A DNA stretch of 64,000 nt from Dromaius novaehollandiae (taxonomy: Eukaryota; Chordata; Aves; Casuariiformes; Dromaiidae). Every line of letters begins with the position of its first letter. Positions within the stretch are counted from its first letter, which is position 1. The stretch is taken from positions 21,487,501 to 21,551,500 of the forward strand of contig NC_088111.1 in NCBI RefSeq assembly GCF_036370855.1. The letters run 5' to 3'. Below are positions 1 through 13,770 of the stretch, piece by piece. A program made the translations under genes and the position numbers. The notes below the pieces were generated by a model, which saw nothing but the letters and a program-made list of their open reading frames with translations, made no database searches and was not told the DNA's origin.

Positions 1-220
1 CCAGTTGGATGTGGTCCATCTTTCCAGGCTGCACCAAGCCCCCTTTTGCAGGGCATTTACTGCTTCTGGAAACACCAGTGCCTGTGGTTTTCCCCCCCTG
101 TGCCCCTGCTGGCTCCCTCTGCCCTGCTACCTCCCCATTCCAGCGGTGTTGAGATGGGACCAGGCTGAACAGCAGGCTCCCCCATGCCCACCCCACAGTA
201 CCTTTCCTCCTCCCCACAGG

Positions 221-3200
221 ATGGCGGAGAGACCCCCCAGCACCCCCAGGGTGGCCTGGGAGCAGCCCCAAGCCCCTGGCTGGGGCAGCTCTCAGCAGCA
301 GCTGGACCGCCTCAGAGAGCCCCAGGCATGGGTCACAGGTGAGTGGACACCACTGGGCTGCCAGAGCTGGGGGCTCTGAGCGTGTCCTGCTCTGCACCAG
401 GCGCCCATTTCCCTGGCATGCTGGAGCTGGAGTTCTCCTGGGCCTTGGCGTCATGGTGGGACCTGAATGCCGGCGCTGGCTCTGGGCTCCCGAGCCAGCC
501 CTGGCACAGCATCACCAGGGAGGGAGTAGAGCAGAGGGGCCTCCAGCTTCTGCTCATGGGCACAGACTGGGAGAGGCAGCTTGGCCAGCGAGAGGCAGCC
601 ATGCTGTGGGCTGGGGCTGTCAGGCAGTTGCTCGTCTCAGTATGCTTGGGGTCCTCCCCTCCCTCACTGGGCTCCAGCGTCATCCCCCCCACCCCATGTG
701 CTGGGTACCTCCTGGCCCTGACAAGAACAGGGGAAATGGGGCACCAAGGCCCCATGCCAGCCCCTGACCTGGGGCTTGCTGGGAAAGTGCAAGCAGGCGC
801 GGGGCTGGGCAGATGCCACAGCTCTTCCCCTTGGCCTCTAGTGCCTGCTACCAGCTCCAGCAGCTCTCCCTGCTCTCCTGTGTTTATCAGAGCCAGGTTT
901 CTCGGCCTCCAGCTACCTGACTCATCGGCAAGAGGAGCACAAAGCCCTCCAGCACATCCAGGCCTTTCTTGAGGCCTCAGAAAAGGTACCTCCAGCTATT
1001 GCCACCTGGGCTCTGCTGGCATCTCCTGGCCAGCTCCCTCCGTGGCTGCTCCCTGCTCTCTGGCTGCTGGGGGGCTGCTGGCTGTGCACAGCTGCTCCCC
1101 TCTGGTGTCCTCCACCTCACGGCCTGCCTCGCACTGCTCTGGTCCTGCAGGCCATGCCTCACCCCTCTCATGCATCCCGCTTGTCTCTCTCATCTCCTGC
1201 TTTCAGGAAGAGGCCCAGAAGCTGCAGTTTCTGGCCTCCGTCTGTGCCCTCTGCAGAGGTGTGGGCTCCGAGGCCCTGGGGGGAGACCTGTCTGATCTGT
1301 GCAGCAAAGCTGCCCTGGCAGAGGAGATCAAGGTGAGGGGACCCCCTCCCCGCCCCCCCCCCCCCGCCCCTGCCAGGACATCTGTAGGAGGGGGCAAGAG
1401 CAGCAAGGCCCTGAGAGCCCCATGAGAACAGGGCTGGGGCCCCTGGGCACAGGGGGGGCTGGGACAGGCAGTTGTGGGCACAGAGCTCTGCCTCTGTGGG
1501 ATCTGGGGGCCACTGGGATGTCCTGTGAGCTGTGAGCTCTGCAGCGAGGGGCCGTGCTGGGTGCCAGTGCTGGGATGGAGGCCTGGGGACTCTGCCCACT
1601 GAGCAGAGCCCTGGCTGCATGCTGGCAGTGGCCACGGCCCATGCTGGTTGTGCTCCGCAGGTGCTGTTGGAAGAGCAGCCCCATGACCTCCAGGGCATTG
1701 CAGTGCGGCAGCAAGCCCTGCTTGCCATCACCGCCATGAGGTACCTGCCCCTTGCCTTGGCTTAGCCAGAGCTTCCCCGTAGCCCCGTGCCACCTGCACT
1801 GGTCCTGACTCAAAGGCATCGCCCACCCTGGCTGGAGTGTGATGGTGCTGTGTGCTGGGCCTCTGCTCTGCCCTGCTCTGGGCCCAACTGTGGGGCACAC
1901 AGGAAGGCAGAGGGAGGGGGCCCTAGGGCTCTGCCAGAGTGTCCCAGCTTTTCCCTCAAACCGCGAGGTAGCAGGAGGAGAGGGCATGTTTCTCCACTGG
2001 CCAGCACTCTTCCGTGTCCCTGCAGCAGCAGCAGCCTGCCCACAGGGCTCCCCCACCACTATCACCCCCACCCTGAACTCGCCCTCCCCAACAGACGCCT
2101 CCCCACTCGTGGGGCATCAGGGCTGTGCTTCCAGCCCTGCGTCCAACGGGTGCCTTCTCTCTCCCGGCAGCAAAGTGAGGCCAGTCCTGGAGGACACCCA
2201 GAACAACAGCCTCCTCCACGCCTGCATCTGCAGCATCTTCTCCTTCCCTCCAAGGGAGGACATGCAGAGCATGGAGGCTCTTCTCTACGGCCAGGTAAGT
2301 GCTGGCAGAGCTCTGAAGAGCTGCTGACCCTTGTGTGCTTGTCCCAGCTTACCCTGTGCTGAGAGATGGCCATAGCAGGTAAAGCAGGGCAAGCTCCTTT
2401 CTTTGTCTTCCCTGCCTCAGCCCTTCTTGCCCTGCCCCAGTGCTGGGCCTGGGGCAGTGGCCACGGGCCAGCCCGCCTGCAGCAGCTCTGCTGCCTGGAG
2501 GCTTCTGTGAGGGCAGCGGGGTGTCCCTGGCAGCCCCAGCAGGAGGAGAGCAAGTCAGTGTCCTGTGCGTAGGACCGACTGCTGCAGCACTGCCACAACC
2601 TCTGTCCTCCTTGCAGACGCTGGACGCTCTGCACAACATGCTGCAGGAGCTGGTATTCGGTGCTCACGTATGCGGCCTCCTGGAGCTGCAGCGCATCTTG
2701 CAGGTGCGGCACTAGCAATGAGCGGGACTCTCGGGGCTCTGTCCCTCCCCCCCAAGGGGAAGTGACTCCTCAGATGGACACTCCCCAGCACCAGGCACCG
2801 AGAGCAAGCCGCAGGCAGGGAGCCTCTCCCAGGGCAGCAGGGCCTTCCCACCGTGCTCTTCTGAGAGCCCAGTGTCTCCTGGCTGCACTCGGGGTCCATG
2901 CGCCCACACTGCTCCAGGGCAAAGGCAGAGTCGTGCCCATGGCCCCTGCCTGCCAAGTACCCCCCAAACCTCCCTTGGCCCCAAAGCAGGGGCAGGAATT
3001 GGACTCTCCTTCCCAGGCCTCCAGCACCTGGCAGCTGGCACTGCTGCCCCACTGACTTCCTGGCTTGCTGCATCCTCCCCAGAGCTGAGCAGAGCAGAGT
3101 GCCTCAGTGCCCTGCCTCTCGTGCAAGGGGAGCCCAGTCTAGGAGCTTTGTAATTTGGGCTTTCCAATGGCGCAGATCCTGGGCCCCCACCTCAGGCCCC

Positions 3201-6200
3201 AGTGGCTGGTTGCCCCAAAGCCCTCTGCTCCCGCCCAGGGACCATGGGGTCGTTTCTGGAGGAGGGCAGGGAAAGGAGCTGAGGCTGCCATGGGCATGGG
3301 ACCCAGCCACGTCCCTGGGCAGGCGGAGCAGACCAGGGACCCTTGGGGCAGCAAGCCTGTATTGGGCTTTGCTCCACTTGGCAGGAAGCCTTGACAGCCA
3401 CTGCAAAGCCTGCCAGGCGCCGGGCAGAGCTGCCACCGTGGCAGCAGCCATCACGTCCCAGGGCTGAGCAGTAGCTTTTCTCCTCCCAGGTCCTGCTGCC
3501 CTTCACTGAGTCTCAGCGGGCGGCTGAGCGTGAGAGAGCCGTGCACAAGATCGCCCAGCTAAGCGAACTGCTGACCAGCTCGTCGCTGTGGGAGGTGAGG
3601 GGCCTCTGGAGATGGGCAGAGGCAGACGTGGGCTGCAGTGGCCAGGAGAGAAGGAAGAGGAGCTGAGAAGGGGGCTGTGGCATGGGGCAGAGGAGCCCAG
3701 GCTGTGGGCTGCAGAGCAAGGAAAGGGAGCAGAGGCAGTGGAAGAGAAGGGGGCAGGAGCATGGGGCTGCACGTGAGGCTGTCCTTCCTGGGGACAGCTG
3801 TCTTTTACTCACTCACCCTTGCTCAGTAAGGCCCATTGCCTTCCAAGGGCTGTGCGGGGAGGCTGCTTAGTCCTGGCCTTGTCACAGCTGCTGGGCCCTG
3901 GCTCAGGGCAACTTGGTGGGAGGGGAGGTTGTCCTTTGACTGGGCGGAAGAGCTGGTAGGGTGCAGGGGAGGGCAGGCTGGGACATGCAGCACTGCAGCC
4001 ATTTGGTGGCAGTTGCAGCAGGGCTGGGCAGATGCCTGCTGTGCTCTGGCTCACTCAGGCACCCCATGCCTGGGTTCAGGGTTTTGGTGCCACAGCCCCC
4101 CTCAGCCCTGCTATCAGTCCTTCCTCCCTCCCCAGGGCCATATCGCCAATAGAGGAGTGCATGACAGCCCTGCCAGCTTTGGGACGGAGCATTTCCAGAT
4201 GCTGGGGCAGCTGGTGGCACGTCTCCGACTGTGCTGCAATGATGAGGATGAGGGCACCAGGCGTGGGGCTGCAGACGCTCTTTGCCACCTCGGCAGCTTC
4301 CTCCTGCAGCGAAAGAGTAAGAGAAGATGCATCGGGCTGGGCCCTGCCAGACACCAAGACGCCAGCAAGGGCAGGCGAGAGCCCTCGCCCACTGGGCTGC
4401 TCTCCTCAGCTGGAAGAGAGGGGCAGAAAGCCTTCAGACAGGGGTGTAGGCAAGCCGCCATGCTGCATCACCCCAGGCCACTGCCATAGCGCTGCCTTTT
4501 CCTCTGGCAGCCAGTTTCTCCCTGATGCCTGCAGGCTGCCATCGCATTCTCTCCACCTTTCCTCCTGACTGTGCTGTGTTTTCCCTCCGGCCCAGGTGGG
4601 AAGCCTTCAGAGGACAGCGCAGAACATCGCCGTCTCCAGGGGGACTGGAAAGCTGAGACCTTCTGGCTGTCATGGTCCCAGAGCACCAGCGACACCACCA
4701 TGGTAAGGAGCTCCTCCTTTGCGGGACACATGGCCCCGGGGAGGCAGCAGGCTTGGTGAGCACTGGGCTCAATGATCAGTGTGGCTGCAAGAGCCTCGCA
4801 GGCCCCATGCAGAGGGATCCCACTGTGCCTGTGCAGGGAGGAGCCAAAGGCTCATCTCAGGGCACAGCAAGGCCAGCACAGGGGCACCGTGACTCCCATT
4901 AGCTCCCTCACTCCAAAGGCCCTCTGCCCACATACTCCCCAAGGCCAGCCCCCAGCCCAGCATGGCCCCTGCTCTCCCCTCACCTGGCGGCACTGCCTCA
5001 GCTCTGCCCCACCTCTCTCTCTCCAGAGCTGCTCTCCCTGCTCAAACAAGCAGCCCTGTCGGGGCACTCGGGACACCCCGTCTTCCCTCCCCTCCTTCCT
5101 CCCACAGATCTTTGGGAAATACCTCTCCCCCTCTGAGATGACAGAAGTCATCCTCACGGCCATCGAGGGCATGAGCGACTCCAGCGCCTACGACACCCTG
5201 GCAGCTGCCCGCATGCTGGCTGTGGCCATGAGACACTCTGCCTCCCGGTTGCAGCACGTAAGCATCCTGTGGCTGGTGTGCCCTGGGCTCTGGGCCATTG
5301 TTCCAAGGCAGCGGAAGAAACTGCTGCCATCCTGTGGCAGCCCCACTCTCAGCCGTATCCCCTGCAGGCATCTCGCATCGTGAGGTGCATCTATGAGAAT
5401 CTGATGCATGTCAGCGAGCAGTTGGCCCGGTGTGTTCTGCTTCGGACCCTTCTCCAGCTGACCTCCCTCTACCCGGAGAAGGCGGTCAGGAGCCTGCTGG
5501 CATCCTCTGTGCCGTGTGACAGGTATGGGGCCGCAGGCCTTGAGCGCTACTAGCACATGGGGAGAGGGGCCCCAAGATGCTGCGGCTGCTGAAGCCAGGC
5601 AGATTTGCAGGACACCCTGAGGGGCAGATCAGAGCCCAGCTGCTGCGCTCCCACTATGCACCCAGGGCCACGCGCTCCACCATCTCCTGCCTGCCCACGC
5701 AGGGCTCTCCAGTGCTCCCGGAGATGAACAGCAGGCAGGGCAGGGCAGGGCTGACACAGAGCCCAGGCCCTCAGGGGCTTGCCCAGGCCCCAGTGCTGCA
5801 GCTCTGGGGACCCCACTGACCGAGCACTTGGGGCCCACAGTGTCGCCGTGGCCATGTGGCAGGTGATGGTCTCCCAGCCCACAACAGCAGAGAAGGTCCT
5901 GGGGGAGCTGCTCTTCATGCTGCAGGAGAGGCGCCAGGGCAGGCGGGTCTGCTTTGTCGAAGACGAACCTCACGTCGTGCCCCTGGCCGTGAGTTCCTGG
6001 ATAAGATGTCACTCCCCCCAGGGCTGCGCTCCCCTCTCTGGGGCAAGAGGCCAGGCGCCCTCTGCCCTCCCTCTCCACCCTCCCTCTCCACCCTCCCTCT
6101 CCACCTCCCCAACACCTGCCCTGCCCTGGGCCCAACAGACACAGCACCCTCACAGTACAGCCAGCTTGTAGTGCCCAGGACAGAGCCCAGAGACCTGCTG

Positions 6201-9200
6201 GGACTTGCCCCAGGCCAGGCAGGCAGCCTTGGCTCTCCATCTGCCTCTGTCTTGGCTGCGCTCAATGCCAGAGCCTCCCTCTGCCTCTCCCCAAGGGCTC
6301 CTCAAGGAGCAGGTGTCTGCAGTGACTGCTGTCTCGGGGTGTTTCTGCAGGCAACCAGGGCCCTGCGCGAGATCCTCCTGCAGCCCACCTTGCAGCAGGG
6401 GAAGGCCCTGTTCCCCATGCTCTGTGTGGCTCTGCTCTTCCAAATCTCATTCGCCATGGAGGCCACGCTGCAGGACGTCGAGGCCTTCTTCAAGACAGAC
6501 ATTGAGGAGGGCAGAGGCAGCCCCATAAGCCCTGTCAGGTGCTGCATCTCCGTGCCCCATCTCTCCCACGGCTCTGCAGCCTGGAGTAGGGCTCCCTTTG
6601 TGACCGGTGGTGCATTGCTCTGCATGCAGGTCCACTCTGCAGGCCCTGCAAGCCCTGCTGCACTGGGCAGGCTATGGGGAGCAGGTTGGCGTCCTCCACA
6701 AGACGGGTGGATGGGACATGCTCATCTGCGCGGAGAGCCACCACCAAGGCATCACTTTGCTGGCAAGGTAAGAGCCCTTGACTTCCTTCAGCCCTCTCTA
6801 CCTGGCTGCATGCAGGGCTGCCCCTGGCCCCGGCAGGCCTGCTCATGAGCTGTGTGGCCAAAGAGCAAGAAGGGTGCAGGATGGCCAGAGGCACCTGGGA
6901 ATAGCCATGGCCATGGGAGTCCAAAGTGGGAGGGACGTGTGGGAAGGGCATTGCTGCAGAGGAGGAAGGGACAGATTTTGCCAGCCACCCACCAAGGGGC
7001 ACCCAAAGGAGTCAGACGCAGGGTTTCTCCTGGAGACGTGCAATGCCGAAAGCTCCCCCGCCCGTGTGCAAATGCCCCTGGCTGCTGCGGCAGAGCGGAG
7101 CCGCAGACTTGCCCTGCATGTCCTGGTCCCTGGGATAATGACTAGACTTGGCGGTTTACCTGCCTGCCTCAGGACCCACAGGACCTTCTTCCCCCCACCA
7201 GGCAGCTGAGGACCAGCGCCACAAAGGAGTGCCACTGGATCTTCCACCACCTGCTCCTGGTTCTCAGCATGAGGGACGTACAGCGGGAAATCCCCTCCAT
7301 GGCTTTCTTCACTGAGGTGGGCCTGAGGGCACGCAGTGCTTCGCTGCGGTGCCCTGAAGCACTCAGCTCTGGCACCCGCCAGAAGGAACAGCACAGGAGT
7401 CGGCAAAGCTGGGGCGGTGCTGGCCCTCCTCCCCATACTGCCTTTCTGCTGGGCTGACACTCCCAAGGCCCTGCATTTCATGCACCCTCTGTGCCAGATC
7501 TCTGCATTCAGCTTCTCCAAGGCAGGGGGATGAGGGGCTGCAGCTGGGCCAGAGGTGGGAGGAACAGCGAGGGGAGAAGCTGTGACACGTGCCGTGGGGC
7601 CCAGGACACGGAGTGGGGCCATGTGGGCCCTACGCAGTCCCTGCTGCCTTCCGGCTGCACTCTGCCTGCCCCTGGGGCCTTGCCTTGAGCTGTCTGAGCA
7701 GAGCAGTCAGCGGCTGCCCGCTGCGGCCCATCCTGCCGGCGCTGCCAGGCTCTCACTCTGCTGTGTTCATTTCAGCTGCTGAACTGCGCCGAGTTTTCCA
7801 CCGCTGTGGATGAGCAGGTGCTGCGCCTCTTCCAAAGGCACCTGAGGACTGGGCGCCTGGTCATGCGCGGGCTGGTGCTGCGAGGCCTCCTCACGCTGTC
7901 GGAGAGCCCTGAGGTGGTGAGCAGGGGCAGTAGGGCAAAGCCGTGTCGACAGCCTGGGGCTGGGCAGGGAGCGGTGGGTCTTTGCTGGCACTCGGGAGCT
8001 GTGGGAGCTGCTCTCAACTGCCCCTGTGCTCTTCATCACCCCCAAGTCCCTGTGGCCCAGTCCTGGGCTCTGTGGCACAAGGAGAAAGGCACCAGCACGT
8101 GCCTGAGAGAGCTCCCACTCCCAGGAGACAGGCAGAGAGCCTTCCCATCACCGCGCCAGGCCAGCGCCAAGGGCTGCTTCCGGGCCCCAAGCCAGCAGCC
8201 CTGCAGCACGGAGGTGCGGCAGCGTGCCTCCCGTTGGCATGGACATCTCTGCATGGCCCTGCATTCTGCTGTGCATAGGCCGTGGGTGCCCGCAGAGCCC
8301 TGGCATTGGGGCACTGAGCTCTAGGAGAAAGGAACCTGCTCTGCTGGGGACTGGACCCTGCCCAGGGAGCTTTCCAGACAGGGCTGGTTCCTAACCAACC
8401 TGCCCACTGGGGTCTGGCAGGGGAGGAGGCAAGGGATGGTGTGGTGATGGCCTGACTTCTCCTGTCCCCCTCCCTGCTTCTGGCTCCCGCATGCCCCATG
8501 GCTGTGCCCGTAAGCCCAGCCTGCCTGCAGGTTGCTGCAGGAAAGGCCTGGGCGCTGTGGGCTGCTGTGGGCAGCCAGAGAGGAGGCTGCTGTTACTGCA
8601 AGCCTTTGTGCCAAGGCATCTTCCCTTGCTTCACCACAAGGAAGCTGTGTGTTTTCTGCAGGCCGGAAAAATGCAGGACCTGCTGCCAGATGTGATGGAG
8701 TGCCTGCACGATGCCGATCGGGATATCAATGTGAAGGCTCTGTGTGTCCTGGGGAACGTGCTGCATCACATGCAGAGGGAGAGGGCTGGCCCCGTGGCTC
8801 TGCAGCTGGCAGAGAAGCTCCTGCCACTCTTTGATGATGTACGTCCGGTATGGGAGCTGCGCCCTGCAGATGGGCATTCTGCAATGCCAGCCTGCCCTCC
8901 GCCCAGCCCTGCGTCCAGCCCTCTGGCAGGACCACCTCCCCCTGCTGCCCCGGGGCTCACCAGGGGCCAGCTGCTGGCCTCCGCAGCCCCACGGCTTCTC
9001 CCTTGCCAGTTGACCCCCTGGGGACATGAGTGCTCCCCACCCTGGCTCCTGTGTGCTCAGCCCAGCCCCTGCACACAGCAGTCACAGGCCAACACTTGCT
9101 CTGAGAGCCCGGGCAGCTCAGCCACTGCCTGCTGCCTGGCAGGACCGCGTGCTTTTCCCACTTGCCGAGCCGTGCAAGCAAAGCCTGGAGCAGGGCTTCT

Positions 9201-11185
9201 GTGCCCAGGAGTGGACAGAGAGGACAGCCTTGCCTCCTCCCTGTGTGTCCTGGGGTAGCTCCTCTCCTGGAGCTGGTGCGAGTGTGGCCAGGCTTAGAGA
9301 AGCTGCTTGAGGCCCAGAGGCCTCCGCCAGCTCCGCTCTGCTTGGCCACAGCGTGGGATGGCAACCCACTGCTCTGCCTTCCCTGGTGCCGGGGCCAGTG
9401 TGACCCGGCTGCAGTCCCTCAGCTCATGGGGACTGAGGTCCTGCCCTTGCCCCCCTGCCTGCCTCCCACCAGGTCTCCAGCCGCGTGCGCAAGCACTCCC
9501 TGCGCCTCTTCAAAGCCCTCATGGAGACTGTGGTGGGAAAATGGAAGCGGCGCCTGAGGAAGCACGTGCAGAGCAGCCTTCTCCTGCTCTTCTTCCACCT
9601 GCATGACCAGGCCACTGGGGTGGCTCAGGTGTGCATTTCTACACTGCCCAGGGATGCAGGGAGGGTGACAGTGGCAGCCTGTGGGTGAGCTCCCATCTCT
9701 GCTGCCCCGGGCACTGGTACCCATGCCCACCCCTGCCTGCTGAGACAGAGACAGCACAGGCTGTCAGGGGCCAGGGACAGCTTTGGGGGGACAGGCAGGG
9801 GAGGCAAGGCACCACTTCCCCTCGCCCACTGCGGGCCATGTCTCCCCTAACCACTGCTCCTCTGCAGGCCTCGCAGGAAACCCTCCTGGCAGCAGCAGAG
9901 TTCCTCAAGTGGAACCAGCTCGGGTACCTGACCCAGATGCTGCAGACCTGGAGGATTGGGGAGTGCCTGGTAAGGGCAAGCGCAGAGCCCCTGTGACCCA
10001 GCTGCAGGAGGCCTGCCCTGCATGCACTGGGGGTGGGGCAGGCAGCTGTGCCCTTCGCCCACTGCTGCAGCCCCACGTCCCAAGCCCCCAGCCTGGAGGG
10101 GCTCTTGGGCTGTCCTGCCAGGCTGTCCCTGGGAGGAGGCAGTGGCTGGGCTGCGTGGCGAGGCTCTGCCTCAACCCTGTGGCCTTGTGCTCTCACCAGC
10201 TGCTGCAGGACAGGAGCAGGGCAGAAAAGTACCTCTGCCAGAGCCTTCCATACCTGGAGAGCCCGCAGGCGGCCTTGCAAGAGTTGGCCGTGAGGTTCAT
10301 AGGTGAGCCACAAGCCCTGGGAGCCCTCTCTGTCCCACAGTTCCCTGGTCCCAGCGACGGGTGACTCGCAACAGCCCAGGGCAGGGCTGGCAATGTTGGA
10401 GGCTGGGGGGAGCCTCCTTCAGCCCCACAGGCCCTCCGTGGGTGCTGTGCCGCGGGGAGCACGCTGGGCCCAGCCCTGGCCAAGGGGAGAAGGGTGGGTG
10501 CGTGACCAGAGTGGCAGGGCTGGATGGGAGCTGTGCTGCTGGGAGTGCTGGGGGCATGAGGTGTGATGGGCCGTGTGTGCCTAGGGCTCGCCACGCAGCA
10601 CATGAGGAACAGGAGCACAGAGAAACTCTCCGCCATCCGCACTTGTGAGTGAAGGCTGCGCTGGGTCATGCGGGGCTGGAGCGGGGCGACGAAAGAGCTG
10701 GGAGCTGTGCTCGTGTTGCCTGGCCTGCCCCAGGCCAGCAGCGCTCTGTGTCCGGAGGGCAGAGGGGGTATTTCAGAGGAGTTAGGGGCCTTCCTAAGCA
10801 GTGATTTCCAGCTGATCCCCCTGCTGCCCACCTGCTCCTGCCTGGCCAAGGCCAGAGTGGCGTGCGGGCAGCCCTGTTGGCAGGGCAGGCCGGGGCTCTC
10901 TGCAGCTCTGTGGCCCTGATCTCGGCTCTCTGTCTGTCTGTCTCAGTCCTCCAAGAACTGCTAGATGACGGCAGGCCCTCGATCCACTGCCTGGCTGCTC
11001 AGACCATCCTGCTCCTGGATGCCGTGCAAACACAGGAGCCGTCAGGACGGCAATGCCAGGTGCTGTGCTGCAGGCTGCGGAGACTGTGGGAGAGGTGGAG
11101 GCCTCCCCCGGCAGACGACTCTGTTGTAGCACAGCTCCACGAACGCTCCCAAATGCTCCGTGATCTGCACACTGAAGACACCTGA
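221..11185 (+). CDS. Maestro heat-like repeat (MROH family) protein, 22 coding exons
   Basis: Exons read from splice sites: 220-338, 891-985, 1207-1332, 1661-1740, 2171-2294, 2617-2703, 3490-3594, 4136-4316, 4596-4702, 5108-5257, 5368-5522, 5841-5988, 6351-6538, 6630-6767, 7202-7316, 7776-7916, 8662-8838, 9473-9628, 9868-9969, 10200-10302, 10585-10644, 10947-11185. Every junction has GT..AG and a matching phase; ATG at 221 to TGA at 11183-11185 gives 2895 nt (964 residues). The start is chosen because ATG follows the first acceptor by one base; an upstream exon outside the window is possible. The protein is a string of amphipathic helix pairs of the HEAT/armadillo kind, for example exon 16 with LRLFQRHLRTGRLVMRGLVL and exon 17 with ALCVLGNVLHHM. 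It has no evident membrane segment or catalytic motif. MROH proteins are poorly characterised; HEAT repeats are generally protein-binding scaffolds. The length is below that of the long vertebrate members. Two broken copies lie downstream in the same orientation. Family call is firm; member number is not assigned. Confidence 0.85.
6060..6107. repeat. Short pyrimidine minisatellite in an MROH intron
   Basis: A 13-bp unit, CCCTCTCCACCCT, repeats about three times in the intron between exons 12 and 13. The third MROH copy keeps matching intron sequence near 41880 without the tandem array. Confidence 0.7.
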
Positions 11186-12760
11186 GTGTGCCAGGCAGCG
11201 TGGGGCATTCCCGGCATCTCCCCCGGCCTGCAGCATAACTGCCCGCCCTCCGGCACCTCCCCTCGCTGGCCTCCTGTTACATGTTCACCTTGTAGCTGTG
11301 CTCCCCACCAAGAAGCAGCCCTTCTTCACCATGAGTGGGTGTCTTATTTTGGGGGACAAAGGCAAGCGGGAGATATGGGCCATGTGAAGACCCAGGATCT
11401 GCCCCTCAGCCTGGCACAAGGGTAGAGGTGCAGCTTCGTGGACTGCAACCTCGAGAAAGAGCTGTTCTGCCACAGTGGCTCAGTCCTGCCCGGCCCTGAA
11501 CCCTTGGTGCCAGCAGAGCAGCTGTAAAATATCCCCACACCTCCCTGCGTGCAGCTGCAGCCTTCTGCTGTGCCACGGGGTAAAGGTGCACCCCATGCTG
11601 TGTGATCACGTAAAGGACAGGTTCCACTGGGAAACACTTCCAGACACCGTTGATTCGCTTTGAGTTTTTTTTCTCCCTCTGGCCTAACTGTTGCTTTCAT
11701 ACTGATTGCTTCATGACACCAAGGGCCGCTGCGGATGAGTATCACTCCTGCAGGGCCCTCACACATCTGCATTGGGGTTTCCTGGCTGAGCAACGACTCC
11801 TGCTCACTCCTGCTCACAGCCACTGTTCCCAGGGCTGTTTCCTGGAGGAAACAGTGCTCTGAGCAGTAGCGGTGCCTGGCCGTACATGGAGGCAGGGCAA
11901 GTGCAAGATGAGAGAGCCTGATTGTAAGAGAGAGGGCTGTCCTCCCCCTTCCAGAGGGAGGGAGGGTGTCTGTCTCTGCATGGGTGGTTTCTGCAGCAGA
12001 TGCTCTTTACAGAAGCATTTCTCTTGCAGGGCTTGCTCTGTGGCTGAGGGAGAGGGCAGAGCAAAGCCCCGTGGGGAGGGAGTGTCGGACACTTGGGTCC
12101 AGGCCCTTCCTCTTCTGTGCCTGGTCCTGCCTGCATCTGGAGGGTCCCTCAGGAGAGGCAGGGCATGGGTGGGTGCAGGGGTCCCTTCTCCACCTGCTGC
12201 CAAGCTGGGTGCAGGCCCTGCTGTCTGGCTGGGTGCTGGATGGCAGGAGAAGATCAGCAGGGGTCCTGGGGGTGTTTGGGCAGGCTGTGGTCCTCAGGAG
12301 CGGCAAAGAGAGGGAAGGCCCCCGTAGCCTCCTTTGTGTGCCCTTGCCTGACCACAGCCTGCCTTAGCTCTCCATTAGGTTCCTACAGTCCCCTTGGCCA
12401 CATGGCCTGGACTTCCGAGGCAGCAAAGCCCACCTGTGGCCAGCAAGTTTTGTACAAGTACAAAACTTGCCATGCGCAGAAGCATGGCCCTGCATGCAGG
12501 GAGCCTGGGGTGCACCAAAGATTACCGTTTGATGCCTTTGCTGAGCACTTTAAGCATGAGCGCCTCATGTCTCCAGAGAGCTTTCTCGTGGTAGCATGGA
12601 GGTGTGCCTGGAGCAGCAGGGAGAGAGTTTTTCTGCACCCTCTGGGCTGAGGTTTGCAGGCTGCTTTGAGCTGGCAGAGGGAGGAGCAGGCAGGCACCTG
12701 CAAGCTTCAGCTCGTTCATTCTGGCAGGTGCCTGGGCACTGCGCGAAGGGCAGGGCTTGA
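11186..12760. other. MROH 3' flank and duplicated spacer, no gene seen
   Basis: The first ~210 bp after the stop match the flanks of the two broken MROH copies near 24487 and 42428, so they are probably 3' UTR. No AATAAA was spotted nearby. From about 11940 the sequence resembles 28770 onward (shared stretches around TTTCTGCAGCAG), marking the start of a duplicated block that carries a V segment. Confidence 0.5.
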
Positions 12761-12761
12761 C

Positions 12762-13770
12762 GCGGCCTTGATTTTCCTGGCAGCCCTGGTGGGACTGGCA
12801 GGCTTGGGTGAGATATGACTTTCAGGTTGGCGGGCAATGGGGCAAGAGTGGTGGTGACAGGGGGACATGATTCCTGCCCCTTCAGGCAATGGAGAGTGTT
12901 TCTGTAGGGAGAGCGGGAGCTGCAGATTGGGTGTGGCGAAGAATCTGGGGCATGTCAGCAGTAGTGGGCCTAAGGGCATGTCAGCAGTAGTGGGCCTAAA
13001 AAGGAGCAATTAATTTTAATTCTGCATAAAAGGAGGAATCAATTTTAATTTTGCATATACTAAGCATTCTTGCACATGCTGTTAATACATACATATTTTG
13101 AAAGAGAGTGGGCTCCTAGGGACCAAACCAATGCTGCAGAGGGAATTGTCTCCTAGCTGGATTGGACAAAAAGCTATCAGTCCTTGTAGAAACTTATCAT
13201 CCTTGAGGGACATACAGAGAACACTAATTCAAAACAGGGAGAGCTGCTGTGCTGTATAAGGACAGGGTAAGGACAGATAACGTGGTTTGTAGTATGCAGA
13301 AGATATTACAGTAAGAAAATATGACCAGAAGGAGGAGAGGAACAGTTCATCCGTTCTGCCACTGAAAAAGAGATTAACAGTTAATATAGCTCACTGGCTG
13401 ATAGGGAGCCAACCAGGGGGTTCAAGCTCAGTGAGATACTACTGAAAAGCTGGATGAACTGGGGTGTGAGGAACCTGCAAAAGGAAGTGTGCCCAGCATT
13501 TTGCAGGCTATGAAAAGTGATGAATTTGTAAAGCTGGTGAAGTGATAGATGGACAGACAGACAGACAAGGCAAGTGGAAATGGCTTTCTAGCTCTACAGA
13601 TCACATGCAGAAGGACTCTGTGCTCTGGTTTCCACGAGAAAACAACCATTCAGGCAAGACACAGTGCAATGTTGCAATGCCATTTCTCCAGCAGCAACCC
13701 TTATCCCTTCATCTTCTGGTACCAGCAGCTCCCATAGCAGTGCCCTCAGTGTGTAGCCTCACATAGAAAG
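12762..13770 (+). pseudogene. TCR V segment, truncated (leader remnant and V exon)
   Basis: A leader-like exon ends at 12807 before GTGAGA and reads LAALVGLAG in one frame, but the start position has ACG rather than ATG. The V exon begins at 13600 after a TACAG acceptor and has a frame-2 FWYQQLP (TTCTGGTACCAGCAG) near 13706. Sequence then jumps directly to what aligns with the RSS spacer and nonamer of the paralogue at 30.5 kb, so framework 3, CDR2 and the second cysteine are deleted. Small indels also break framework 1. It is a paralogue of the V segment at 30501. Inference: a TRAV/TRDV-type pseudogene that cannot encode a V domain. Confidence 0.7.
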
